64,000 bases of DNA, taken from positions 1 through 64,000 of the forward strand of contig JAXBDG010000016.1 of the NCBI GenBank assembly GCA_036320915.1. The letters run 5' to 3'. The DNA is from Linnemannia elongata (taxonomy: Eukaryota; Mortierellomycota; Mortierellomycetes; Mortierellales; Mortierellaceae). Below, piece after piece: positions 52,461-64,000 of the stretch. Position numbers and translations under genes: made by a program. The notes beneath the pieces were generated by a model. It worked only from the letters and a program-made list of their open reading frames with translations, made no database searches and had not been told where the DNA came from. The first letter of the stretch is position 1. The number at the start of each line of letters is the position of its first letter.

Positions 52461-54019
52461 TTAAAAGAGTCCCAAGAGGCCCTGCCTAGCAATCTCCTCC
52501 TTCTCGCGCTCCTGCTGCTCAAGCCAGCGCTTCATCGCCTCCTCCGATCCTAGCTCCCTAAGATAGCGCTGGAATGCTCGAAATCGCTGATACTCCTGTC
52601 TCTCTGCTGGATCCGTCATTCGACTCAGTACTGCCTCTTGGAGTTGATGCCTCTCTTCCCGGGCCACATCCATACTCTTAGAAGTGGATGACAATGACAC
52701 TACTGAAGACTGCAATGAAGCGCCCGATACACGATCATCCGCCTATTTTATTTATGTGAATGCCACAAGACAAGACAAGACAAGAGTAATTAGTACCAAT
52801 GGCTACAACATCGATCCTTGACCATGCTTAACATCTGCATCGTAGTAAAAAGACTTTACCATGGCGGCTGCAATAAGCAGGTCAAAGGGTTGAACAGTAA
52901 TGGACGTGGAACTAGCTGAGACTTGGGTGACTGAGAGCGCTTTCTGTAACTGTTGCTTTTGTTGTTCCTGCTGCTGTTGAATCTGTTGATCTCGTATCCT
53001 AAAGTTGGAACAAAAACGACATTAGCACAAACGATCGAAGCTAAAGATGAGAAAAACGTCGAGACATCCTGAAAAGTTAGACAAACCGTTGGCACTTTTC
53101 GACAAAGCTATGTTTGATGTTGCGCTCTGGGACTCTGAAGAGGATCGCGCTGGTATCTTGGTTCCATATCGACATGTTACTCGACTCTGGTTCGGGTATC
53201 ACTTCAATCAATCCGTCATTCGCCGCCCGTGGGTCCTTCAGTTCGACAGCCGTCGCATCCTTTCTTTTCCTCCTGCGGGGCTAATAACACGATAAGAGTA
53301 AAGGAAAAGCTGTCAGTTCTTAGTCTCTCACAAATACTGGTGAATGATGATCTTAATCGCTGTAGTCGCAACATACCATGACGTGATCAGCGTGGTTGGG
53401 ACACATCCATTTGTTGGTACTGGGAGGTGGACAGGCCATTGGAGGCGATAAGCAATCCAAGTGCCAGTGTAAAGGGCAGTGGTCGCACGATATCATAAAA
53501 CGGTCCCTCAGCGCACTCTTCCCGCACTGGAAACAAAGTCGGATCTGTCCTTGAGGATCATGCAGTTGCAAGGCTTCTGAATCTGCCTTGATAACAAGTG
53601 CCGCATTGGCTGTTGCCGCTGCGCGCTTTGGCCTCGGTTTGTAGTCCACCGCATCCTCGTACTCGCCATCGCTGTTTGCAACCACTAAAGAAGAAAAGAG
53701 AACGCATTTTTGTTAAAGAAGAGAGAGCATGATACAAAGGTTGCCCTCCGAAACAACAAACCCAAAAATAGGAGAGTCGATTACGAATTGTGCCTTTACC
53801 TCCTTTGAAAAATGATTTGATGTCGGATGGAAGAGCAAAAGCCTTTGGGCTGGTTCTGTCGATGTTATCCAGGAGCTGCTTAAATATTCCCTTTGGATTC
53901 GGCTTCGGAGAGTACTAATCCACCGATTATAAATAACGAACAGACCAAAAAAAATACATGGGTCAGTCATGTGCGGCTCTGCGGGAAGGTCGGGGTGGGG
54001 CGGGACAAGGATAAGAGCG

Positions 54020-54052
<33 letters not shown>

Positions 54053-55895
54053 AACAACTGTGCCCTAATCCGTTGTGCGTCTATCCTCACAATGCTGTCT
54101 ACATCCTCCTGTGGCACTCCCTCTCTCACCTTGATAGCATGACATTCTTTACAGTTCCATTCATCCGGTAGCGCCATGGGATCGATAGGCGGCTGGCAAC
54201 ATGAAAAGTGAAACGCCTTGGGACAAGAATCACAGCAAATGAACTCGCCTAGTCCAGAACACGCCTCGCAATAGTCATTGTTATGCTAAGAGGAGAGAAA
54301 AGAAGAAGGAGATAAAATGGGCATTAGGTTTGGAAGGGGGTGCACATCAACGTCTCCGATATCCCGCAAGTAGGAATAGAAGGAATGATTCCAGCTCACC
54401 CTTGCTTACATCGACTGTGGTGTCGTCTCCAGCGTGGGCGACATCCTTGGATTGATCTACTGCTGCCACAGTTGGTACTGCTGGTGCTGGTGCTGGTGCT
54501 GACGGTGTTGGGGAAGCCTTGGCCCTATGAGATGATGGTTATTAGACAAAAAGAAGGGATGAGAGCGTGAGAGGCGAGGTCTCGTTGTTGTTGTTGTTGT
54601 TGTTGTTCATTGCTGCTGGGGTGAGACAACAAAGATATACTCCGGTCGGCCCAACTCGTTGTATTTGTGATGACGTACATTTGCTTGAGAGATCCTTTTT
54701 TCTTTAGAGCCGGCCCTTCCTGAAGTTGGCTCTCTTGCTGAGGTCTCCGTTCTTCCATGACCTTGTTCCTCTTGGCGCCGCCTTGGTTGGAGCTCCTTGT
54801 CCGCTTCTTGTTGGTCTGGTCCGTCCATGACCCTGATGAGTTGGACCGCTTCATCGATCGTGAACTCGTGGCTACACAGTCCAGATCGCCCTCATTCTGT
54901 AAATCTGCTCGGAGTTCCGAATCTGGTGTACTGGCCTCTGTTATCGTAGTACTGATGCTGATAGCGTTGGCGGAAGTGGTAGTGGATGGCTGTAATAACG
55001 ACGTGTCCTTGTCCTCTTCCTGTACCAAAGTGGCATCCGGCACAGAGACTGCAGTCGGCGGTTGTGGCTGCTGTTCCTGACGAGGTTCGACGGGTCCGTA
55101 CAGTGTTGGAGAGTCGTTGTGGGATCCGTTTTGTACTGACTTGGCATGCGCCCAAGAGTGGGCGCCAAGAGTGGGCTGAACACCTGTGGAGAGATTCGAC
55201 GCCGGCCCTTCCAGTGACCTTTTCCGTATCGAGTGGCGATGAGTGGACAACTTTTTGCTGGAGGGACGGGCCTCCGTGCCATTGGTGCCCAATTTCCTTA
55301 GGTCGAGCCGCACGACTAACTTCTTGTCTTCATGGTGTTGCTGCTGATGATGGCTATGTTGATGATGATGATGATGGGTCATATCCTGCTGGTGCTGATC
55401 CTTTGGCTCAAACGTCGTCATCATTGGTGCTGTTGTTGTCGTGCTGATATTTTGGTTGTTACTGTCTTCTGGGGTCAACAAGCCTTGGGGCAGATCTTCA
55501 CAGGATAGCCTGCGATCGGAATCCTTAGGCTGGAAATACAAAGCGGTGGACTGGCGCCTTTGAGTGTGATCCTGCTCCTGAGGCTGTGGACGTTTTGTCC
55601 GCACTGGCAAAGATCCATTAGACTCTTGATGGGATACAGTCGGTCCAAGGGTTGCAGGCAGGGCGCCCTGTAGCGTCAATTCTGGGACGAGCACACTGGT
55701 GTTCGTGGTACTGCTGACGGCAGCTGGTGAAGCGTGCGGCGGAGACTGGGGCTGAGACGACAGGTTGGGTTCCAGGGCTGGGTGGTGCAGGCTTGCGGCA
55801 GGGCCGTATCCATTAATGGGTGAGATGGGAACAGAAGCCTTTTGGTGGACGATGGTTGCTGAGGATGTGAGCATGGTTGATCGAGGAAGTTCCAT
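52461..55895 (-). CDS. Rco1/PHF12-like double PHD-finger protein (8 exons)
   Basis: In coding order the exons are 55895-54679, 54524-54410, 54285-54130, 53914-53800, 53684-53377, 53280-53087, 52998-52860 and 52742-52461, totalling 841 residues. A long disordered N-terminus precedes PHD1 (about residues 445-496: YCEAC, FICCDSCPKAFH, WNCKEC). A segment FKQLLDNIDRTSPKAF-LPSDIKSFF typical of Rco1 follows, then PHD2 (about 580-635: CFQCGKS, MISCDHC, HWHLDCL), and RVPERNIKHSFVEK, the counterpart of the LPE-x-IKLDF motif. These features define the Rpd3S/Sin3S subunit Rco1 and animal PHF12. It is expected to read nucleosomes and direct histone deacetylation over transcribed genes. The C-terminus is a Gln-rich coiled coil. 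Confidence 0.85.
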
Positions 55896-56455
55896 TCAGT
55901 CAAAGGAAGAGTTGTCGCTGTTGTGGGTGATGGCTGAACAAGTGCTGATTGTTGTTGTTGTTGTGTTTGTTCTTGATTGTTCTGTATTGACGCGGCAGTC
56001 TAGACTGCGCGGACCAGGTGTTTATTGATTTGGATCCTGTCCTCGTTTGCTGTGATGCCTGCCTTCTTGTTATTGCTGATGTGCGCAAGGTATGGACGTT
56101 TGTTCCCGGTTGTGGTTACTCTTGCTGGTGAGGAGAAGATCAGTTACTGAGGTTGTTACTTGTTATTATTCTCTGTGGTGGTGTTAAGTTGAGTGGTAGC
56201 GTGGCTGGTTCGTGTTTTGTCTCTCTATATTTCCGGGCGCAAGGGTATGAACTGCTGAATACGGCTGCCCTTGAGTATATCGACTTGTTAGCTTCCTTGA
56301 AAGTGGAGGAGGTTTAGGTCGACAGGCAAGGGAGGATGTCGAGCTGGTGGCGGGCTAAAGTTGACCTTGAAAGAAGAAAGAAGAAAGAAAAGAAATAAAA
56401 AAAGGTGTGAAGAAACTTTGAATGGGCGGAAAACATTTTGAAAAAACAGGTCACT

Positions 56456-56486
<31 letters not shown>

Positions 56487-58360
56487 GAAACTGTGAACAA
56501 AGGTGTGCAAGAAAATTAATTCTTCCCTTTGGCTAATAATCATCTTGCATGTTGCATCATACAACGAGAACAACAAAAAAAATATCATCGAGCGAGACGG
56601 CACTTTGTGTTCAAGAAGAAAAAAAAACACTAAAAAATTGGTGCTACCAGATCATTTTCTTACCTCCTATGACTGGGAGCACACTTGGGAAAACTGCAGC
56701 TTACACCTCAACGATACACTCAGGATCTTGGTTATGACAAGAAGAAACCATATCCGAGAACGGGTGCTCACAACCAAGAGCCAGGGGAAAAGTCACTCAG
56801 TGGTTGGGACTCGACGGTTTCTAACATAGCATCCTACAAGAGTAGAGTATACAAAAATCGCGACTGGACGCGTAGAATAGATTGATGTGATCAGACAGGG
56901 GGAGAAGTTGACGAAGTCTACAGTTTCATGACGCGACCTTCACGCGACATTGAATCATGATTATGCACACAACTTTGGGGTAGGATAATGCAGACAAGGA
57001 ACAAGTGCAGTCAATAAAGAAAACCTTCGGTTAGTTTTGAACACAAGAAACTCTTCTCAATGGAAAAGGCGCGAAGAAATAGGTTTAGCTGTAACTCCTA
57101 AGATCCAATAGCAACGACAGATAGACGAATGATCGATATGATAATAGTGATAACAGCTGAACCAGTTCAGGCATGGGATTGATACGGTACCATACCGAAA
57201 CCTTGGAAGAGTATATACTAAGACTGAGGCTGGCACTGCTTGCTATCTCAAGTGAAGGAACGACGCGTCGGTCACGCAAGTAGCCTTGAGTGTGGAAGCT
57301 TAAATACTATACGCAACTGCAACACAAAAACACAAAAATGGATTGAAAAGAAGAGACATCGATGACAGTTCACGGTTGTCGTGGTATAGGCGCAAATGCA
57401 TCCATATTTTTGTGTTTGCTTTGAGTAGTTATATGTTTTCCGTTTTACCTTTGGTTCCTGTGCCTTGTCTGCCTTCTCGTACTCGATGTTCCCGATTGGA
57501 GTGGAGCAGACACATACAGTCAACACGAGAGTAAGCATGAATGACAAAAACGAGAAAGAACAAACGCAATAGTGAACTACGGACGAAGGCAGCGAACATG
57601 ACTATACCATATAGAGCTGAGAGAGGGTGAGACCTCAACAGCAGTTCACAGCTGTGGCGTCATAGACGCAAAAGCATTCTCTCAAAAAGAAGGAAAAGAA
57701 TGAAACACAATAGACGTGCTTAGGACTTAAGCAACAATGTGCTTGTAGTGGGTACGATTATGGTAAAAAGCCAGCGCACTTTGAACACATGGCCCTAGCT
57801 GTTCTCAGTTGTAATGTGGTAGCACCATTGCATCTTCTTCTGAAATAAAAACATCAAAGTTAAGTGTGTTCATTCTAACATTTGATATCTATATGGTCCT
57901 AGCTGCGCCAAGGGGAAAACAGATGTGAAAGTGATAAGATAATGATAAAGAGAGTGTGTGCAAGGGCATGAAAAGATGTAAGCTGAAAAGGAACGTATAA
58001 TCTTTATTTTTCTATCTATCTTTGCTTTGTAGTCACCTTTTGTCACGCGAGTAAACATGCAACTATTGCAGCTCACAACTGCTAAACATCTCACACATGT
58101 TGTGCGCGTACACAGCATATGGGATCGGCTTGGAATGATCGCAATGACGGGGGATGGGCATTTTAAAAAGGAAGTTGCACTTTGCTGGGGAGCTCAACTT
58201 GTCAATGAACGGAAGAGCTATTCTGACCTGCTTCTAAATTCATGGTGTCAAAATATCCTTTTGCCGGTAGATAGTCTGACAAATGTATCTTCGTCACCCC
58301 TTCCCTCTCAAGAGTGAGAACAAAAACAAAAAAACTCTGCCAGAAAAAGGCAAAAGATAG
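55896..58360. other. 2.5-kb intergenic stretch, no supported gene
   Basis: It contains the PHD gene promoter with a (CT)n run (56457-56480) and otherwise only short unrelated frames. No RNA gene or family match is seen. Confidence 0.35.
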
Positions 58361-58441
58361 CGTCAACAGCAGGATTTGAACCTGCGCGGGAGAACCCATG
58401 TGATTTCTAGTCACACGCCTTAACCGCTCGGCCATATTGAC
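58361..58441 (-). tRNA. tRNA-Ser (anticodon AGA)
   Basis: An 81-nt cloverleaf on the (-) strand. The acceptor 5' GTCAATA pairs with TGTTGAC and the discriminator is G. The A-box is TGGCCGAGCGGTTAAGGC, the anticodon loop is CTAGAAA (AGA at 58408-58406), a long variable arm typical of serine tRNAs follows, and the B-box is GGTTCAAATCC. No intron. A T4 run (58355-58352 on the complementary strand) directly downstream is the Pol III terminator. Confidence 0.95.
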
Positions 58442-58529
58442 TTTCTTGATGGAAGACATCACTTCAGGACATATTTATACATAGAAATATTGAACTCGTG
58501 CGTTTAGTGTATGTGCACGTGATACAGTC

Positions 58530-59560
58530 ATGAAAATTGGTGGCGTCTCAGAGCGGATCTGGAAATCCTCCCAGAACCCCACAGTCCATTGCCAAGACGG
58601 TCCTTCACAAATTTGTTGGCTATCTGGAGACGCAGGCCTCAGAGCGGATCTGAAAACCCCGATGCTCCGCGACTATCGCGTGGGAGCAGACCCAGGGCAT
58701 CTCTGTGAAGAACAAGACATCCAAATACACAGGTCCTCGTGGTGACTGGAGTCAAGGATATGGTTACATCACGCGCGATGGTTTCTGCCCGTGTGGCGCT
58801 TCGCTAGCCACACATGAGGATCGGACATGCCCTGGAGCGACCAGGAATCCACGAGCAGCTGATGAACGGCTGTTAGAGAGCTTGTTGGGAAGGAGAAAAT
58901 TATCAATGATGGAGAGGATGGGAAGAATCCCCTTCATTCGTATCTAGTTTTATTTTCTTCCGTTATTGCTGTGAAGAGCAGCGACAATTGTTGCGCAGAG
59001 CCAGGTCCCGGACCGGACTGTGACTGACGGATGGTTCACTGAAGAGTTTGGTCTGTAGTCCCTTTTACTTCCAAATGCCTCCTTTGTTCTGCTTGTCAGA
59101 GAAGTAAAATTGTGTACAAAACAAAAAAAAAAAGAGTTTTTTGTGTTAGAACATATTGTGGAAGCTCGGCCAGGTAGGGTTGCGATTTTATGGACCAAAG
59201 GACAGCAACATCCAAGGTAACGGGCTGGTGGATCAGGCCGCAAAAGCGGCAGCACAGAGTGTTACGGTACTCTTGACAGTCGATCTCACTCAGCAGACAG
59301 ATATCAAAAGTTTTGCACATTGCTACGGAGGGCTTGTTGAAATCAATCTACGACAGCTTCTCAAACAATAAACGACAACCCGTCATCACCAGGTCTGGAC
59401 GTCCCAGTGACGGGTGAAGAGGGCGATCCCTGACATTGACGACGTGGAATGGACTTCGACCTTGGCTTATGTCCACGACAGGCATGCAGTCTTCGCCTTT
59501 TGCCCTGGAGCGACCAAGGATCTACGCGCTGCTGACGATAGGCTGTTACTTGTATCACTT
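58530..59560 (+). mobile_element. Relics of non-LTR retrotransposon 3' ends
   Basis: Two pieces are recognisable. At 59180-59250, frameshifted codons read ILWTKG and SNIQGNGLVDQAAKAAA, the last strand and helix of a LINE RNase H domain. At 58770-58900, an open frame gives FCPCGA and HEDRTCPGA, a C-terminal Cys/His knuckle of the same elements. A stretch of about 50 bp beginning TGCCCTGGAG is shared by 58828-58882 and 59501-59552, so at least two decayed 3' ends are present. The first lies 90 bp upstream of the tRNA gene. Confidence 0.55.
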
Positions 59561-59926
59561 GTACACTTGTATTGCTTGTAGACTTGTAGAGAGAGAAAAA
59601 GAAAGGAAATCACTAAAGAAAAGAAGAGAAGAGAGTTGGTGTTCATCAGCGGTCAAGGTGTCCTTCTATCGTATTTTTTCTTTCAGCTACACCCTCACAT
59701 TTATTCCTTCTCTCGCGGACATTTAGCTAGTCTAGTTTGTACAGTACTTGGACAATTGAACGTGGTTTCTTTTGCTTCTTATCACTTAATCATTCATGCG
59801 TTAGGTCCTAGAGATATGTGAAAATGAATGCTGGCTGTATTTTTGAACAAGGAAAGAATGAAGGGTCACTAACCACAGGTAACAAAGGAAGGGTATGATA
59901 AAAGTCGGTACAGAGGAATATCCAAT
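59561..59926. other. 3' flank of the lipid phosphatase gene
   Basis: No gene is seen. Confidence 0.4.
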
Positions 59927-61809
59927 TTAACGCGGCTGGTTAAAGGTCGAATTGGGGTGGTTGCCATACACCTTACTGGGATCGTTGCTAGTCTGACCAT
60001 TGTTGTTGTTGTTGTCTCCGTTGCTGGTGACATGTATGGTGTCCAGATTAGTGCCAACCAAAGGTCCCAATCCAGCATCATCCAAAAACGCCTGCTGCTG
60101 AGCTGTATGTTCCTCATGGCGACCACCTGGCAGCAAGGAAGTCGGCAGGAGATGATCAACCGAGCGAGGTGCAAAGGGGTGGGCGGATTTCTTGGCCCCC
60201 AACGATGGGTAGTACTGACGGTACGCAAAGACCGCAAAGACAGCGCCGATAATTGAGCCCACGGTCACGTCCTGCCAATGATGTCTATAGTTGTCGACTC
60301 GAGAGATGGCGATCAGAGCAGCGAGGATCAAGGGTGCGAGGACGACGATCGATTTGTAGATATGTCCGCGTTCGTCAAAGAGGTGGAGTTTTCCTGCAAG
60401 GTAGAGGGAGAGGTATCCAAGACCACCAAAGGAGAAGGAAGAGTGGCCAGAAGGGAAGGATTTGAAGCCGTCCTTGAGAAGGTCTGTCCTGGTGCAGAGA
60501 CTGGAGGAGGAGAGCATGTTGTCTGGGTCGGACATGATACCGATGGGTGTTCCTGCTGCCGCCTTGTCGTAGATCTCGAAGCATCTATCCAAAAAGTCCG
60601 GTCTTGGTCTTCCTACCGTAATCTATTTGAGTAATCGGCGCAGTTGGGTGTTAGTTTACGAAGTGCTGCTGGTATGAGAGTGAACAGGAGTGTTTTCAAA
60701 CAAGCCCGAGTCAGGAGTGAACATGGTATCGGCAAGCACGTTTTCCGTGATCTGCTGGTCGTGTGTGTGTGTGTGCGTGGAGTTGTGTTCCTGTCGTCTG
60801 TCTGTCTTTCAAGGCTGTGTTGACTTTTCCTTGCTTGGAGTACAAGAAAAGAAATATATCATGCATGAAAGAGAAGAGAATTCTCCTCGACCCTTCCCAG
60901 ATTTCCATTCCAGCTGGATTCGCCGCAGACTAACATCAAAGCAAAGAAAACCAAACGCAAGGATAGGGGTAGGCGGAAAACCTTTTTCCTTTCCATCCAA
61001 ACCCCAAAGGTTGCTTGTTCTCGTTTGTGTACTGCCCAAAAATAAACAATTACTCTTTTCTGGTGGCACCAGAAAAAGAGAGTGAGAACTTTTCTTTGTT
61101 GATCCGCGGTAAAAAATAAGGCGCCGTCGGATAGCATGATGTTTTTCCTTTGTTCTTCCTGAGACTTCCTGTTGCTATTTATACAGAGCCTCTTAGTGAG
61201 GAAAAGTACCTTGATGCTGTCGGTGACGATGAGGACGAGCGCTTGGGCGAGGAAGAGGCCGAGGAGACCGTTGTGGAGGTCGGTGTATGATTTGCGGTGG
61301 AAGATGGCGATACATCCGATAATGATTCCAGGTACAATAAATGCCAGCACCTATTGGGAGGTGTATTGCAAATTGATGAGAAGGGAATGTCAATAAAAGC
61401 TTTTGTTCTTCAGGGGCAAGAGTAGGGTGCTTGTTCAACTGTCAATGAGCAGCAGAAAGCGCCTTTTTGTTGTAATTCATAGCGTGATCAGAATGAGCAC
61501 TACTCCCTCCATTGCTCATTCATTCATTTCGTGTTCCTGACAACAAAAAGAAGGAGAGATAACGAGTGAGCGAGATGCAATGCAACTTACAAAGGCCATC
61601 CAGATGGGAACGGTTTCCTTCTTGGCAAAAGGGTGCTGGATGGTGACGTCCTTGACAGAGAACTGGCGGTGGTAGGGTTCGAGGCTATCGATGTAAGTGA
61701 AGGCGGCGAGGACGATAATGACGAGGGCCCAGTCCCTTCCGTATGACCAGAAGAGTGCTTTTGTCCGTGCTTGCATCCTCCTTGTCTTTGAGAACAGCGT
61801 GAATGTCAT
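59927..61809 (-). CDS. PAP2-type lipid phosphate phosphatase (3 exons)
   Basis: In coding order the exons are 61809-61591, 61350-61210 and 60622-59927, totalling 351 residues. The phase is 0 at both introns. The three PAP2 motifs are complete: K-ITVGRP-RP (K-x6-RP, spanning the last splice site), FPSGHSS (PSGH) and SRVDNYRHHWQD (SR-x5-H-x3-D). Six hydrophobic segments surround them. The DPP1/LPP1 group dephosphorylates phosphatidic acid and diacylglycerol pyrophosphate at the vacuole or Golgi membrane, feeding the diacylglycerol pool. The C-terminal tail is hydrophilic and Asn-rich. Introns are larger (240 and 587 bp) than in neighbouring genes. Confidence 0.92.
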
Positions 61810-63055
61810 GTTCGAGTGTTTGTTGGATAGTGAGGAAGGTTGTTTGTTAGTTTTTTTTGTGTAGCGGTGGTCGTGTGGATTAGGTGAGGGGAGAGAGAGA
61901 GGGGAGGGGGGAGGAGGTGGAGTGGAGTGGAGGAAGGGTCCAAAAAAAAAAAAAAAAAAAAAAAAAAGAGAGGGGGAAAGGGAAGAAAGAAAGGAAAGAG
62001 GAGGGGGAAAGAAAGATATAAAAAAAAGGTACAGCCGCAAATGAGGCACCGCCAGGCACCAACAGCCCAGCCAACCAGCTTACTTACACAACAAACTATG
62101 GGGTTATTTTTCTGAACTTTAGAAAACAAAAAGCAGGTGGGCAGGGTCCAGACCACACCGCCCTCTTTTTATATCTCTCTCTCTCTCCCAGATGGTTGGA
62201 GTGGACCACGTAAAGTGTAAAGCACGGGAACACATAACAATGCTGCGAACGCCCCGCGGAGATGGACGTTCATTCTTTTCAAACAACAGGCGTCACTTGT
62301 CTATAAACATACCAGGCTGTTGTTTGCATGCAGCCATTCCTTCAATACTACTCGCCACCAATTGATCGGCAGACCCACTTGTTTTACGCCGCTTCATGTT
62401 GAACGTCTACCATGGCTGATTCAGCCTGCCTTTCTTTTGTGTGACATGGGGTTGGTGACTCGACTTGTCTGCCTGCGGTTTCTGTTTTACCTTTTTTTTG
62501 TTTTTTGTTTTTTTTGTTGTCGTTGCTGCTGCCCCTTTACATGTTATGCTTGCTCAACTCCGACAAGCGTCAGAAGGGAGAGTGGGCTGTGGGCAAATCA
62601 CGTTTATTTTTGCGGATCAAGGCAACAGAGAGAGAGAGAGAGTGAGAGAGTGGGAAAGAGACAGAGAGGGACAAGTGCGCCTAGTGTCTCCTCGTTTTAG
62701 TTCCCGTGCCAAAGTGAACAAACAGTGTGGGATGAAGAGGCTGGGCACAGTGTAATTTAGATCATCATTGGGCGCCAAAACAGACATGTACATGGACATG
62801 GACACACACAAGCCAGTGCTTTGTGTAGCTTGTCCTAGTCAGGAAGCATGAAGAGTTTAGAGCTGGACCAAGGACTGAAGGCCATCCAGAGAGGAGAAGA
62901 CAACAGTGCTACAATCAGCACGCATCTATTTTCCAACTCCAGGCGAGAGTTGACCTCAGTAGGCGCCACTTCTGCAGCAGAACGAGCATATTGAAAAAAA
63001 GTATATGGCCTATTTTATTGCAATGATTTAAGGTGATTTCATTAAATACAAATAT
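61810..63055. other. Promoter and unassigned region
   Basis: It contains an A27 tract (61941-61967), GA and CT repeats and T-rich DNA. No gene is seen. Confidence 0.4.
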
Positions 63056-64000
63056 TTAAAATGATCCTCTCTCTTTGGTCACTTCCCGCCTGCTGGATAG
63101 CCTCGCGTAGCCTTTCAATGGCATTACTTTTTTTGCTTGAAAAACAGACGCAATTGCTTTATTTCCCATGAAATACGAAATGCTCCTTGAAACATAGTAA
63201 TTAAATGGGCCTAGGGTGAAGACGAAAGCCCAGCCGAAGGCAAGAGGTGAGGTGGATATTACTGGGCCGGAATAAAGTAAGCGCATCATCAAATTGTATA
63301 TCAGTCGATGCCATGAGTCAAGATCCGGACGCAAACAATATCAAGATAACTTACCAAACACAATGCCACAGACAATCTTGTAACCCTTGGCAGTTTCTAA
63401 GGAACCGGACGTATTGTAAAATCATTCCAGCAAGCATTGCGCCATGTTATTTCTTTGTTCTCATGGTGTTTTGAATGGTTGGTACAAGAGGAGGATCGAT
63501 ATTCTTGAAAAGTGTGTCCACATATTCATTCCTTTCAAGGAATTACACATCCACATTTATACCTTTCGACGGCTGTGTGCCTCTTGCGAGGGAACTTCGC
63601 CAAGCAGAAGGCATGAAATGGTTTTCATTGATGAAACCTTGCACGCCTGTCTGAAGAACAAAGGCATCTGGAGAGACTCGAAACGAGGTGTATTTGTTTT
63701 CATCGGCGTTCGGGTTGAGTTCTGTGCGTAGGAGTTTTTGGAGGATAACAATGATCAATAACATATTCCACATGTAACAGCAAGTTATAGATGCCGAAGA
63801 AGAGCAGACACTTACCTATCATACAACAGATCGTGAATCCAATCTTCTTGGAAACGAGTCTTTCTCATCTTAGCTATCGTCAATTCGGTCGATGTCCTAA
63901 TTCTTGCCTTGAACCATTTGCTGGCATCTTTGCTGGCATCGTCGTATAAGCCCTTGTTTGTCTCACGTAATAAGAAAGTCGTGGAGACATCGACATGACA
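63056..64000 (-). CDS. Unrecognised partial gene at the window edge
   Basis: The (-) strand frames have codon-like character. From the edge, TFLLRETNKGLYDDASKDA to FQEDWIHDLLYD ends at a good donor (gtaagtg, near 63814). A segment GYKIVCGIVF ends at another donor (near 63354). A terminal segment then carries a hydrophobic stretch (AFGWAFVFTLGPFNYYVS) and stops at 63056. I could not join the pieces in phase; splicing or decay may explain that. It is possibly a small membrane protein, truncated by the window end. No family is assigned. Confidence 0.3.

Overview
The window looks like nuclear DNA of an early-diverging fungus, most likely Mucoromycota/Mortierellomycotina. This is inferred from gene content and gene structure, not from a marker gene. 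Two very different parts meet near 17.1 kb.

Part 1 (1-17.1 kb) is a block of intronless, transposon- or virus-like genes. Four genes encode DDE transposases of the IS5/Harbinger (DDE_4) type, with D-D-E spacing of about 72 and 51 residues: 1222-2523 (+), 7221-8480 (-), 11360-12568 (-) and 14970-16169 (-). Three of them converge tail-to-tail on a roughly 565-residue protein of unknown biochemistry: 5480-7173 (frameshifted), 9610-11307 and 13202-14893. A fourth copy of that protein is broken at 16537-17074. A small third gene lies upstream in two units (9246-9575, relic at 5208-5407). The best-preserved unit has terminal inverted repeats of about 309 bp (8963-9271 and 12595-12903). Two signals recur across the block. 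One is an A/T palindrome, TTTTTAAAAA, just upstream of starts, just downstream of stops and between convergent stops. The other is a G-run/C-run hairpin upstream of each (-) strand transposase. The first 5 kb also holds a zinc-ribbon/coiled-coil protein (630-947) and a 671-residue protein with three Cys/His modules, a duplicated domain and four 34-residue repeats (2662-4677). I regard the block as an array of diverged two- or three-gene elements with their own expression and replication or transposition signals; I do not recognise it as a named family.

Part 2 (17.1-64 kb) is ordinary host gene space with short GT-AG introns. In order it holds: an F-box/LRR gene (18077-19798, -); a very large ATG4 autophagy protease (20906-26634); EMC7 (27541-29323); a Rac GTPase (29995-32507, -); the ALG10 glucosyltransferase (33605-35698); the SURF1 cytochrome oxidase assembly factor (35830-37237, -); a UBX-domain protein (37524-39941); a decayed unknown gene (40651-41967); a second F-box/LRR gene (42856-44484); a membrane-anchored DUF2263/TIGR02452 (PARG-like) protein (45145-48062, -); a small unknown gene (51389-51976); an Rco1/PHF12-like double-PHD protein (52461-55895, -); tRNA-Ser(AGA) (58361-58441, -); non-LTR retrotransposon relics (58.5-59.6 kb); a PAP2 lipid phosphatase (59927-61809, -); and an unrecognised fragment at the right edge. 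Exon joins were worked out by hand from splice sites, frame and family conservation. For atg4, emc7, rac, alg10, surf1, the UBX gene, the DUF2263 gene, the PHD gene and pap2, all phases close without frame errors. Intergenic DNA here is rich in CT/GA microsatellites and homopolymers.
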